A stretch of 64,000 nucleotides of DNA from Trileptium ribeirensis (lineage: Eukaryota; Nematoda; Enoplea; Enoplida; Thoracostomopsidae), in the NCBI GenBank assembly GCA_030248225.1, contig JASANE010029484.1, positions 1 to 64,000 of the forward strand, in the 5' to 3' direction. How positions within the stretch are numbered: the first letter of the stretch is position 1; every line of letters begins with the position of its first letter. Of this stretch, positions 40,701 through 55,700 are shown piece by piece. Position numbers and translations under genes: made by a program. The notes under the pieces are model-generated. The model saw nothing but the letters and a program-made list of their open reading frames with translations. It made no database searches and was not told the DNA's origin.

Positions 40701-43700
40701 CGATATTTTAGCATTATAAATAGTGGTAATTAATGTTTAAAAATAATTTGTAAACAAGAAACAAATTTTTAGACAATTTTTAGAATTAGTTGAACATGGG
40801 GGTTTCGGCCGAGTGGGGGGACGGGCATCGGGAAAATCTCACGAACATGGTGGATTTGGAAAGTGGGGGGTTCCCCCACTGTGGTCAGGCCAGGATAATA
40901 TATTCACCATCTTGGCGATAAGACAAGCCGCTATGTATATCGATAATTATAGACATACCTACGGCTTGTCTTATCGCCATGATGGTGAATATATTATCAG
41001 TGTTGAATATGTAGTTTAAAGAGATATACACAGTCATATTGAGTTAAATTAAATTATTAAATTATTTTGCAATTAGTGCAGTAGTTAAATTGCTCATATT
41101 TGAGGTCTTCTGACAGTTAGTAACATTATGTATGGTCTCCCAATTCAGATGGATCTGTCTCCCATAAATTGGAGAATTGTCCTCTAAGTATTTTCGGATT
41201 TACCAGTTCCGAATTGGCTGATCCCCTTCATGCTCCCAGGTATAATTTGGGTAGTTTGACGAAGCCAGATGTTGTTCAGATGTCGATAGACTAATTCCGG
41301 AAAGCTGTGTACGTTTTTCGACAAGAAGCTGTGTCAGGAGATATGGACAGCGAAATACTGGCACTCGTCTAGCCAAATTTAACAAAGATCCTGAAACACC
41401 AGTTTTATTGCTATTTTGACCCCGAAATGATGTGGCAGCTCTTAGGGTTGAACTTAAGTGTATATCGGCATAATCATCACTTTTGCTGTACAACAGAACA
41501 AATTTATCGAAATCCATTACCTCGAAGATGACTTATAACAAAACATGTCACGGATTTCCCCTTAGCGCTCTCAGAGGAAATTTCGCTCGTGCCGTTTCAA
41601 TAAGGACATTTTATGTGATTTCTGTACTGCAGCATATTTTATTATTGTTGTAAATATCAATGTTAAAATCAACCAATATTCTTAGAATCTTCCCAAAATT
41701 TGTTAGTTCACTGGTTTCGTTTCTCTAATTCTCCACATTAAACTATCAAAATTCAAAAACATTCGCTAATTGTTTACAGAAAATTATTACGCCTCACTTA
41801 ATAAGGGTTTCACTACCCTTTAAAATAATAATATTCAATTAACCACTTAACAACCAAAAGTTACCGTAATTTCTAATTTCAGCAAACCACCGTCTCTCCA
41901 CTCCAACAGGAATCCCGTGTCTCTACTCTACGATAACGACATGTAGCGATAACTTTACATAAAATAATTTGCTTTAAATGTGTTTGCACAATTCTAATGT
42001 GTTAACAGATTTTTGCAGGTTCTTGATTGGACGCGTAACCTAATAATGCTTGTTGTTTTGTGTTTGAACATTTTCAATTGCTCTTTGCGAAAATCACACA
42101 CTAAGAAATAGGATATTGGACACTGTATTTCTCAGGGCTTTAAACCCACACTCGCACATAGTCTCTCGGACATTATACTACTTGAAGGCGGGCCAGCCCA
42201 TGAGTGCACTGTGGTCGGTATAATTGCGAGCAAGCGACGCATATAGCTTCACATACGTTTGACCGAATAACCTATCAGTTTAGCTCGAAAACAGTTTGTT
42301 CACAGATGTTCAAGAATGTTCAAAGATTTAATAAATTATCTGGGTCGCCACATTTTTTGATTGCCAATTTCCCGTTTTTTTGTTTTCCCTCGCTTTCTGA
42401 GATCAAATTTCCCCTTTTTTGCGGACCATTTTTAATGTTAATTACGTTAAATAAAAATATAAAGCACTCTATTGCACTCTGCGTACAAATAAATAAAAAA
42501 TATGCCAAAATTTATTCGTTGATAAGATAATGATTTTGTATAAAGGATCGTTTGATTTCTTTGCGATAGCAATACGGACCAACAAATTTTTTTTTTCAAG
42601 AGTTCAATGATGAATTTGCCGTTTTTTCACTTATTTGGCGATTTTCGGTTTTTGACATGAAATTTTCTGTTTTCACGTATCTCTATCAATTCGCCATTTT
42701 AAAGCATTGAATTGAAAAACCATGTAATCATGAATGATCGAAAAGGTTATTTCAAGTCATACAATATAATACCAAAAGGGTAAATTGGTCACAGATACGG
42801 TCAAACAAATCATCTCGTCCTTTTCAGCAGTCGCGAAAACCATTATAAAAGTAGGTTTAACAAATTATAGCACCATACTGAAACCCATGAAATCACGCGT
42901 GGTTCAAAAACCTGGGATGCCAGAGGATACAGCACCATACCAAAAAGAATGTATAGGGATATTAAAATGAATTTCAGCATCAACAAAAACCTTTATAGCC
43001 ACAAATATAACAAATTATAACATTAGATTGAAAAGTACGGAATTATACATGGCACATAAGGGGTTCCCAGGAGATATAGCACCATTCCGAAAAGAATAAA
43101 TCGGCCACCAATACGTACAAATAGACCATTCCATTGTTTTAGCAAGTTCTACAACCTTTGTGGTAGCAGATGCAACAAATTACAGCATTAGATTAAAATC
43201 ACGAAATCACGCAAGGTTCCTGGAGTGGCTCGCAGAGAATAAACAGTAGGCACATAAGGGGTTCCCAGGAGATATAGCACCATTCCGAAAAGAATAAATC
43301 GGCCACCAATACGTACAAATAGACCATTCCATTGTTTTAGCAAGTTCTACAACCTTTGTGGTAGCAGATGCAACAAATTACAGCATTAGATTAAAATCAC
43401 GAAATCATGCAAGGTTCCTGGAGTGGCTCGCAGAGAATAAACAGTACCTTCAAAAAAGAATACTTGGGTCACCACAGGTACATTTAAATCAATCACATCA
43501 TCGTTTAAGCAACCTCAAAATCCTTTGTAATGAAATAACGGTTATTAGCAATTTCATAAAAATATGTAAAAGTGTTAAAATTGGTTTTTTGAGACTCCAT
43601 TGTATATCTCTATCTCGTTATCCACGAGTATGACAAAAACTGCTGTTTAACAAGGTTGTAATAAAAGATGTACAAAATTCTTTGATATGAAGCCACGTTT

Positions 43701-46700
43701 TGAGATATAATGAGAAATGTATTTTCTTTAGATCACAAATATAGAAAGTGTACCGTATTTAAAGGTAGATTACAATGCTCCATAGATGGGCTGCATAAAT
43801 GAGACTCACATGGAGCGACGTGCCAGATTATTGGCTATTACATGCAAAACACCCTATGAGAATATTTTCATTCGCTCCTCAAAGATTACAAAAGATAGGG
43901 TCGGCCGGACCTGATAAAATTTATGAGTGCGCATACAAACAAATTCTTGCTCGCATGGCTTGTGTGCAAAAATGTTAAATTCTGGCACAAAATGGACTAA
44001 CTTTCAAATTTTTCAGTTATACATACACTACTCGAATGGATCTAAATTTTTGGGGCTGATAAACAGGACTAAGGCAGCGATATTTAAAGCGGTGTGCACA
44101 CAATTTAGGTTCTACTGAAGATCTAGGCGCCTACAAGGTCTCTATTTCAAGAACACTGAGTTTTGTAAAGTTTGAAAGTTCCCGTTTTTGTCACTTGTAG
44201 AAAAACGAAAGAGGTCTTATTGTTATTAAATCTGCCGCAAATGACCCTCAGACCCTTAATATGTTGCTATTCTACCGTAGGCTCTCCACAAGACTAACCT
44301 GGAACAATATTTCTTTGTTTATCTGGCGGAAACCCGTACACCTTATATCAACTAATAAATTTTATAACAGGATTTTTCGAGTTATTCATGATTCACAACA
44401 TTTTAGCTTTGTTTCTGTTGCATATTTACTATTTTATGCGCGAGTGGTAAGATAGTCAACGATCCTATTTTGTAATTTCGTATAAATATTGTTATAGAAC
44501 GCTTTTAGTCATTTTAAATCCGGTATAAAGCTGTTCGCAAACACAGTAGTCTGAAATTAAAATCTAACCATTTTATGTTTTCCAAAATTCGAGTAAAATT
44601 ACCGCGTAATTTAAAATAAACTGGAGTAATTTTTTGAGAAATAACATTTTCCGAATTCCAATTAAGCCGGATTTGTTTACGAACACCAAGAGCTTAACTA
44701 TATGATTGACTTTATTGTGACGTCATTATTGCAGTAAATTTGTTCGCTAACACTGAATAATCTTAGACAAATTTGATAAGCATAAGGGAACCGAAATTCT
44801 GCAAGCTGAAAATCGCCAAAATTCTGTCTGAGTACAAGGCATAGTTTCTGGCACATCGATTTGATTTTTCGAATTATTGGTTACCGAAAAGCCGAATGAA
44901 ATTCAGTACTTTTCCGTAACAAGGAATTTCGATTCGATATTATTTAATACAATATATGATGGTTGGTGGGATTACTTTAAGTTAGTTTATTTCCGCATTA
45001 CCATCTTAAAATCCGTACATCTGCACTTCGTGTTAGTTAGGATTTTGTCATCATATTACCAGTATTATTGAAATTTTAGAACCATTTTTGTTGGGATTTT
45101 GACTTCCCCTCAAAATCCCTGTTGGTGCTGAGGAAGATAAAATTTACGTGAGGTCATGACCTGAGGAAACCGCTGAGGTCTTGGACAACTCGAAAATACT
45201 GAACCCCTCCACCCTGTATGGAGAGGCCAGCAATAATTGACTTTGTTGGACCTTGAAGAGGCTTAAAAACTTTATTTAGCACATCATCACAGGCTAGCTA
45301 CGCTGGATCCATTTCGCTAGCTGGACGAGTTACGAGTTTTAGTAAATTAAAAATGCACTAACTTTAAGCGACTTTCGGCTTCAATTGCTTTTCCGTGAGC
45401 TAAAACAAACTTTTTACCTTAAAACAACACTCCCAATATTGCAGATACCAAATAACAATTCTTTATCTAAGATTTTGTTAGGCTTTTTAATATCGAACTA
45501 TCCGATTTTGTTTACACAGTGCTTTCAATAGCTTTCAATATCGTATTAGTTAATAACAGATTTTACTTTGCTGGTGCCTGTGTGAAATGAAGCTTTGAAG
45601 TGAAGTGGATTTACATTATTGCGGTAAATCCTAAATTGTAAACGAGAATATTAAGATTTGCTACCTCAATGATGCACTCGATCTCTATCTGGTCCGGATA
45701 TTCTGGCGCTTTTCATAGCACAAAAATTGATTCTATTTTTATGAGCTAACATGAATTTAATGTTTTAATGTTTCAGAATTTGAAAGGATTAGGTTAAAAA
45801 TACACAGTGGAAAGGGTAATTACAGCTAATTTTGGTGATACACTTCACTACGTATCACCACGCGATACTTTCGGCATAGTGAAGCTTTACCACCACTTGT
45901 GGAGCCATGCGGTACCGTAGTTTTAAGAAAATTAGATAGTGGGAGGACAGAGCGTGGACAGGACGTAACCTATTCTGATTATGATGTGCAGGTTTGTTGA
46001 TCGGCTTAGCAAAGAATTTCATGCACCAAACTAAAAAAAACAACTGGCCTCAGTGCCTTGTGTTTTTAACAGTGGTTTTGGTGCCAAAGGGGCGTTGATA
46101 AATATTTAAGGGCTATGGCGGATTGCTTTGATGAACAAAGACTTCGCGGAATCTGTATAATTTGAAGAGAATACTTACGTAAAAGTTAAAGTTAGAAATT
46201 TCGGCTATAAGGACCGTTATTATTCTATAGTTTTCTATTTCCGGTTTCTATAGTTGTACATTATGGCCGGGAGATTAAAGGCTTCGTGCTAATCATATAG
46301 AAGTTCATGCTATTAATATGCCGTAGAAAGACAGTGCATGAGTATTGAATGATGTCATCGTAATTTTGACACAAGAACAACACGATGTACTCAGTCAAAT
46401 TTTACTCAGGCGTGATATCTTGTCTAACGAAATGCCTTCGAACAATACACAACGAACCGTGAAATGTGATGAGATCTCTTTAAGTGCTCGTTGTGGTTTG
46501 ATCGATCCAGATAAGTATTTCTACATTTATTCGGGATTCACGTTATAATGTGTCCACTATTGGAAAGAAAAGAGCCTCTGACAGTGTCAAGCACACCGCA
46601 CAGAACACGGTGTAGCTAACACGGCAAACTAGTTCCTCGCAAACGAGTGTAAAACGAAGCTGGTATCGTTTCATATATAAATGGGATTATGTTTAAATTG

Positions 46701-49700
46701 CAACTAGATGATATCACGTATACCGTCTAAAACTTGAACATTCGGCAAGAGTGTGGTATATTCCAAGCTGTAAAACTCACTAACAGTATGTTAATGACTA
46801 AACGGATATATGTCAGCAACGTCTAATCGTAAAATTATGGTAGCAAGCACACTCTAACCCTTATTCAACTTGCTAGACAGACCCGAAATTCCATCGGTTT
46901 CCGCAATATAGTATGTGGCTGACATCGCTAATATTATGTGATATCAGCTGCGACAAAAATTCAAAATGGCGGGGAAATTATCGTGAAAACGCAACATTAA
47001 TAATTTTCAGAAAAAGAACAGAAAAAAACAAAACCATATATGTGCTGGTCCGGAGCTCCAAAACGGTGGTAGAATCCAGACAACTTCTTATCTCCGGTAA
47101 CAGACCCCCATTGAACCCTTTCCTTCCTCGAAAGTTCAACGCAAACATTGTAGCTCTCAATGAAAGGATTCTGGGTGCTGGTCTCCTTTTTTCGATACGA
47201 TGGCTATGGCAACAGTCCTAACCAAAAAGGTTGGGAGACCCCAAATGGTGAATCTTAAAAATATTCCAAGCCGTGTCGGTTTTGTGAGAATATTAGGAAA
47301 TCACTGGGGCAGCGCAAACATGAAGAACAACTACATTCTTTTACCATTTAAATATATCACTGCGAAAATCCATCCATCACGCGAACTGTTATATGACTAA
47401 CAGAAGGATAAAAATTAATTTCTTTCCAGTTGTGTACCATTTGAACTCTGCTCGCTTTGTTTCAGTAACATAACAGCCCACAGTTGGCTGACTCCTGCCT
47501 GAAATCGGGATAAACTTGACACGTATACAAATCGGTATATATTGCCCAGCTATTTACCTCCGTCAAGTTTGAGTATGGTCAGACCTACACCAGAGGCATA
47601 TTGCAAAAAAACATGCCGAAATTGCGGCGTTATGTAAAACAAGATTGATCGCAATCAGATAATACAATATTGCGGTCTCAACGAAGTTCTGATATATATG
47701 AATAAAAAAGTGTATTTCCATAAGATTACAATAAATTTCAATACCACCATAGAGCGGAAGTAAAGTCAAGTTTTTCGTATCTCACACGGCGTATAAATTT
47801 GGCTTAGGTAATGGCTGTTTTGCTGTAATGTAGTTTCGTTACTTATTAACAACACCATAAGGGATATCCGAATCAATTGAAAACTCCGAAAATTAACAAA
47901 CTTTAAATACCAAACAAGTAAAGCAAATAATAGTAACAAACAATGTCTAAAGCATTGTCTGACAAACGTTAAGAAAATATAACAACCAAAAATCAACCTT
48001 TCTTAGCACTGTCTTTTGCGCGTTCGCAGTCTTTTTCTGCTTTCGCCTTGAATCGAGCGCTGTAGAATTTGTACTTCCGCGGCTTGTACAGACAACTGCT
48101 GATTCGGCGTGTGCGAACCTAATAAAATCAGGCATACTAGTCATACAATATATTATATTTGACCAAGTTAAGATAATATTAAATCTTGTTAATCGGTGCC
48201 AATATATCAAATGAGCAACATGACACTGTTATGCTACTTTGTCGAGGATAAATATTCTAATGAGAGCTCATAAACATGAATGATACAGGAAAAACTGAAA
48301 ATTCCAATCTAAAATTGAACGCTTGGCCATGCTGCTGAAAAAAGGAAACAAAAATACGTAATGAATCTCCAAACGAGAACGTGAAGAATCAGTTGTAAAA
48401 AAAGTTCCAACCTTGCTTAACACAAAAATGACAGTAGGCACAGTTCCGGACACGTTTAGGCGGTAGGCGCCTCCCCATTTAAAGACCCCGGATTTTAACG
48501 ACCAGCGACCCTCTTTGCTTTTCGCGATTTATTTTATGTATAATCGTTTGAGATTCAATCACGCTGTATATATTAAAGCATTTTAATAAAATCATGTTAT
48601 TACACTACACTTACATTGGCGGTTCCGCCCAAATAAACTTATTCGCCGAATTGGTTCTATATTTTCAGAGCTCGGTTGGCTCTTCAGAGCAAAATGTTGG
48701 AAATTCTAAAGATTGACGGACAATACAAATGAGCACAAAATTTCTTCCTTACCATCTTGCAGCTCCTGGCCCAGATAATATCACAAATGTATTCCTACTT
48801 CGATCTGTTGACATCTTAGCCGAAACTCTAGTATTACTGTTTACGAAATGTATCAATTCAGCAACGACATCCCCTACATGACTAAAGGCACATGTATCAG
48901 CGGTATATAAGGGAAAAGGTTCACGATTTGTAGCGGACAATTATCGCCCAATTAGCTTAACTCGGCAGTCAGCAAAATTATGGAGAAAGTAGTGGCGAAA
49001 GCTTTGCTAGAATATGCCGTGGAGAACAATATACTTCATAAATCTCAATTTGGTTTTCTCCGTAAGCGATCGGCTGAGTTACAGTTATTAGACTTCATGG
49101 ATTGGATAGTAGAAATTGTCAACGGTGGTGATGCGGTGGATATTATTTATCTGGATCTCAAAAAGCATTCGACCGTGTGCCACATCGCCGTCTTATTAGC
49201 AAACTCAAGATGTATGGTGTAAAGGATCCGCTGCTGGCTTGGATACGATCGTTTCTTATGGGGCGTAGTCAATCAGTCAGGGTAAACTGGTGTTACAGTG
49301 CTTGGTCTGAAGTAACTAGCGGAGCACCGCAAGGATCCGTTGTAGGACCGGTGCTGTTCCTATACTACATAAATGACATAGACAACTACATCGGAGCCAA
49401 AGTTTATAAATTCGCTGACGATACCAAGTTATGCCGGCGTATACACAAATTCCAATCCGAATTAGATATTCTCTCACTGATAGCTGATATAGATGGAGCT
49501 GCGTTATGGGCTAAAGACTCATTAGTTGAATTCAACGCCGATAAATGTAAGTACTTGCATGTAGGAAACTGCAATCCATCTTATCAATATACAATAGACG
49601 GAGACGTCATTCCAAACTGTACGAGTGAGTATGACCTTGGTGTCTGGATATCCGACAAACTTAAGCCATCGAAACACTGCTCCGAGATTGCTGACAAATG

Positions 49701-52700
49701 TAACAAAATCATTGGGGTATTACGCCAAAACTTTGCTTACTTACGCTGCTCCGTATTTCTACCGATTTACAAGACGTTGATATGGCCACGTTTGGAGTAT
49801 GCTACAACTTGCTGGTGTCCTCACTACCAACGGGACATCAAGTTGCTGGAAGATGTCCAACGCCGGGCCACCAAACTAGTACCTACTCTATCATCACTAA
49901 CTTATCCAGAGAGGCTACAACGTTTGCAGCTTCAAACATTAGAAACCAGGCGGATAAGAAGCGACTTAATAATGCTGTACCGCACGGCCCATGGCCACGT
50001 TGACTCGAGCGGTTTTTTTAAATCCGCAAAAATCAGCTCCGTGGTCATCCGTTAAAACTACGTGCTCGATACTCGCCGCGACTAAATTGTGCACGCTACT
50101 TTTCCCCATTTGGTAATTTGGGCCCAAAACTCTAAAAATTTGAAAATGACCTCAGGGGGTAAAATTTGGTCCCGTTGAGCTTCGCATGTCGTGCTGAGTA
50201 CGAATATACAAAAATTATTCCACTAATCTGGATTTCGCAAGATTTCAAAATTCCCAAATAGGACAGCGCCTTTTTTTAAGAGTTTTATCTTACATATTGA
50301 CCAATTTCTCATATCTTAGCAATGTCTTAATAGATTTTAATCTTCCGCTCCTAAAGAACGCTGTATTGATTGTACGGTCTATAATGAAGACCGCGGCCAA
50401 ATCCAACAATCCCCTCACGAGTTATCATACAGTAAATAAAAATAGTCATTTTTGGCAACGACACTTTTGATATTTTCCTATTTTCAAGGGGTCTAGCGGT
50501 ATTGGTCGTACGGTTTTGAATTGCTAATTGGAAAGCGCCCTCAAAATAAGTCCATTGGGGTAAGGGTTGGAGATTCTTAAGAGGCTGTATCCTTAAAAAA
50601 GGCAAAAATTGCGCAACATACCCATACCAAATCTCCAACTAAAACCAACGATAATGAATAGCATCTCAGGTGTCACTGAAAAGGGTGACCCTTATTGCGA
50701 AGAAATTTTTGTGAGTAAGATGATAAAGAGACCTTTTGGGGTATGAGATGATTGTAGGTCCAGAGACTAAGTGTTATCACTGAAACGATGATGGGGCCCT
50801 TCCCTGATTCTCCTAGCCAAAACAGAGCCAAAAATTCCTAAAGGGTCGAATCGGGGCGACCTAAAAAGCGGAGGAGGCCTGACTCAGAGAAGCGAGATTC
50901 ATAATAACATAATTTTTCTACATGAATATTATGGTAACACCTACATTTTGTTTAAACTCATACAAATTTTCATTAGTCATCTGTTTAGACGGATTATTAT
51001 GAGTTATTACTAAATATAGCAACTATAGTAGATTACCCACTTGCGAGAATAGTACACATGAACAGTGATATGTCGTTAAAATTTAATAATTCAGTTCTGG
51101 GCACACAGACATTAATAAACTCAACGATTCCGGATAAACATGTTGCTCTATATATACATAGCATAGTGGTGTTATTGAAGTGCTGTTGTGTACGAATTTC
51201 AAAAAATGTTAGTTGCAACTCTTTATTTTCGAGATATTGTTCGAAAATCAAGCATCGTACAGTTAGATTGACTATGCTAGTAACAATAACCACTAAAACA
51301 AATACCATAATATTTTTACCTTTTTACTTCTAATATATATTTTCATACGCGGATCACTGTAGACGACAGCAAGGTACGCGCGAAGAGATACTCTTTCGGG
51401 CACTAGGCTAAAAAGCTTTACATATAAAATATACTTATGCATGTGGAACGCTGTAATTGACAGCAAGGTTAGCGCGAATGGATAACATTTCGGGCCCTGG
51501 TTTAAATAAGTGAGAATTGAGAAATACACTAAGGGAAACCTTTGCTGTCTATATATACAACCAAGATAAAGAAACAACATACAGATTTAATCCCAGAACA
51601 ATGAATACTGGTATATGTTGCATGAATAACAATAAAAACTAGTGAAGCTCGCTCGCGAGCCAGAACTCGAGTGGTGAGAACAATCCCCCGAAGTCTGTTT
51701 AGACAAAACATCATACAACGAGTACAAAAACAATCAACTAACAATTTAATAATTCAATAAAACCCTAAATTGTCCCTGAAAAGAACGTTAAAGAATTCAA
51801 ACCGACACTCTTGAGAAAAAAATCTCATTTTTCATACCAAGTATGAAGCAGAAATGTGAAAAATATTTGCTACACAATATTTTTGACACTCGCAATGAGC
51901 TTGTTGGCCCAGAAAACCCCATATAAGACACTAAAAGCAACAAAAACACACATTTAGGTGCATTTCCCACGACTTTTCACCAAATATGAAATTTGGCGCC
52001 AACTATAAGCTTATAGACTCCAGATTGGGAAGTAGTTCAAAAACTTGTTATATATCATTAAAGCTTTTCGAACTGTACAAGAATTTTGCTAACACCAAGT
52101 TCATTTTCAGAATTACTATATATATACAATCATTCTTGAAATGAGTTGCATATATAAAACTGAGTTTGGTTCAAAATCTGACAGCTTATAAGATTTACAA
52201 GTTAGAAAAATTCACTTAAATGAAATTGGAAAAAGGAACCCCACCTTTGAAAACTAAATCTAGTCTCTTCTTAAAAATCAGCTTGAAAAATCATATGTGT
52301 TCATTTTTTTGAAAAATAAAATGTTTTTTTTCAATTTTACCAACACCCTATCTTATTTTACTCGCTAAATTATTGAACCCATTAGTAATAAGTTGTTTCT
52401 TCATTCATTAAAATGTCGAAAGCAACTAGAAAATGGAACCCCTGCGGAAAGAAGATTTTTACCATTTTCTATCGCGTCTTTGATAGCTGTTTCATTAACT
52501 AAAATATCGAAAACGTGCAAAACGCTGAACCTCTTAAGGCAAACCTAAGTTTTCATTCAGTCGCTAAAACAAGTGCTTGTGGCACTCCTTAGTGAGTCCT
52601 ATGTTTTGGCTAAGCACAGTTGCAAAACCAAGAATATCTGCGAACTGTACAACAATTATAAATGATAAGACAACTAAAAAAGGGTTCGCCAACCTTTAAC

Positions 52701-55700
52701 ACAAGTAACAAAACAATTATTTTCACTGGCGTATGAAATTAAAGTGGAGATAAATATAGAAGCATCATCCAGCCTCCTAGACATATCCATAAATTTTTTG
52801 TGCAGAAACTACAAAACATTGCGGAAGCCGTCTCGGATGGACTTATTTCCACCTAAATAACGATATATAAAACGGAAAACCATATATCGCTAAATTAGAC
52901 ATACAGATAAAAGCTACACGTATTGGATACATTAAATATTATATTAACATGTTTAGAAAATATTTTTTTAGTAACGGTTCTATAGCAAAGGTTTAAGTTA
53001 AGCCATTCATGCAATGAATAGAAAATTTTGATCAGGCAAAATATATGTTGGAAAAAGGCAGAACCGATTAAGATTAAGAAATATCATACCTAGTGACTTT
53101 ATCGAGGTAGAAAGTAGTGAAACATGGGTAAAGCTACGCCTTTTGCGTGGACAGCCAATTAGCTCTCGATAGCAAACATCGATATGCTATATGTCGATAT
53201 CCCACAATACCACACAAGTTAGAACAAAACTAAAACCGGAAATAACTTTACCATGCCCTAAAACCACCTAGTGCAAGCCATCAGCCTCCCAGGACGTAAC
53301 AGTACAATTAGGAATTTTGTGTTGATGAACCATGGCGGCACCATACCATCGTACCCATGAAACCATTTGTCACAGAGTAGAACCAACACCGGCAATAAGT
53401 TTCCCATGCCCGAAGACGTCCAAGGACGTCAGAACAAATTTTTGAATTTGGGTGGATGAGCAACGAGGGTGCCATACCTCAAACCCTAAAGTCAAGAACC
53501 GGGGCCTTAATCGAAAAACAAAAAAAGGCATCGGCATTTATCGTTTTGCTGTGAAATAAAACCAACTAGCGAAAAAAAATTCGAAATTTCGAAAATACCG
53601 AGTTATGACCCATCACACACACAGGCGGAATTTAAAAGCTTTCACCCCTGCAACACAAAATCTCCACTACGTAACGTTACCCTACGTTCTGATTATAAAA
53701 TACACCTGTAATGACAAAGTCTGTTAAACAGTTTTTGAAGGTTAGATAAAAGTTTGAAATTCTAGGATATGGTTGCCCATATACGAATTATCCGATATAT
53801 CACCCCAGATATCCGGATATGGTGAACCATATCCCTGCCCATCATTAGTAAGAACGTGACACTAAAATAATGATTACTGTGGAATAAAACACAAGTCGCA
53901 AATATATCTTACTCATCATCGCCACCCGCAGGATCAGTAATCCGAATATCGAGAACATCGGAGTTGAAATCGAGCTCACTTTGGCCAGTTTCGATAAGGT
54001 TTAAATTGTAAGCCATGACTACTGTTCCCGTATCGCCAGCAATCAAATCGAATTGACTCAAAAAATCTTTGACAGTTTTGAATGGCGAATATTTGAGTAT
54101 TATTTCAAGTTCGGTTCGTTGCTAGAACCACAACGTCAAAGACGAAAATTTATGAAACAACCGTATCGATAACGTGATGAAAACATTCGAAGTAACAATA
54201 ATGGCATACTTAAACATATTACCGAACAGCAACAGGACATCGAAATAATAGAAAAAACATGACTATAAATAAATGATAGCTATGCAGCCTGAATAAATTT
54301 TTAGATCCGAGCCAACTAAGTGAAAAATTTATTTTCAGGTAACAAATTCTTTTGTCCATCAGTGTACCAGTTTCGCTGAGGCTCATCTTTATAACAAATG
54401 CTAAATGGTCGTCTTAAAGGCTGGAAGTACTTGTATGAATTCGGTCTATTTGTGCCCTGTCATAAGATGCTAAATCGGCGACCACGTCTTCCGGGTCCAA
54501 ATGGGACCCAAATGGTCAGATGTCATATTTTTTTTAATTTGGCCATCCAGGCATATATTTTTGGCGCCCTATCTCGAGATAGAGGATTCGTTGCGAAAAA
54601 CAGAGCACTCAGAATCCTCTTATAGAAAGCACAGATTTGTTGTTCTGCATTCTTTGTCAAAGCTGCCGTTTTCGAGCTATGAGCCAAAGTGTAAGAATGC
54701 CAAAAAAGTAATAATTTCAAAATTTTTATAAAGCTAGTTTTTTTGCACTTTAAACAAGTTAAGTTTCATTGTTTTAACACCATATTGGCCATGTGCTGCC
54801 AAAGCAAAATTTGGCTATTTGGGCACCAAAAATAGTCGAATTTCACCACTTTTCCAATACAGATGTATGTAGGTTAATCAAAAGTATCTTTAAGTTTTTA
54901 TGGCTGCTACATAAGATAAAACCAATTGTTTAGCGTGGTATGCATCAAATAAGGCAAGTCTTAAATGGCTTATTCTTTAAATTATATTTTTTATAAAGTT
55001 TGTAATTTATAAACTTCAAAACTTTCTGTTTGTATGGACATTGGAAGAAGAAATAAAGAGTTCTTCGGTTTTGATATATATAATTAAATTGATGTTAGCA
55101 TTTTTACTGAAGTATTGCCGGTGTATAATTGCTATTGCGGAACTTTAAGCAGTCTTACAGACCTTAATGGCAAAATCGTTAATAGGGGCACAGTAGATAC
55201 AGTCTAGTTGAAAGTTACTAGTAATAATGGTATCATAGCAATATCTGGTTTCTTAAAGGAATTAGGGGACATAGCACCCTTTCCGGCCGAAATTTACCTA
55301 TTGTCGCACCTAACTTGGTAATGCTTTCTGCGATTTCGCTCACATTTTCACATTATATCTATGCCTAAATAGCATATCCATAATAGCAGTATCACAGTTT
55401 CTCTTTTAAGGATTAAGGCGGTTCTACCGCTCTCTTCAGGCCAGAAGATACACAAAATTAGCTATGATCAAACATGTCTTGTCAAAGGCTATGCCGATTA
55501 TTTTGAAAAAATTCCGTAGCACGTGCAACGTTGTTTAATATGTACGAGTTGATGGCATCTTTATGAAACTATGGTTCTAGTGACAAATAAGGGTGAAAAA
55601 CCCTGTTGTGGCCAAATATTGGCTTAAATTTGGGTTGGATCATCAGCAGTAGTTTGATAACACTTACACTACCTATTTTGCTCAAATTTGCCGCAACGTC

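Noticed and set aside
46913..47221. 102-residue plus-strand ORF as a coding gene
   Set aside because: No recognised domain, opposite-strand frame also open, and no splice or promoter evidence.
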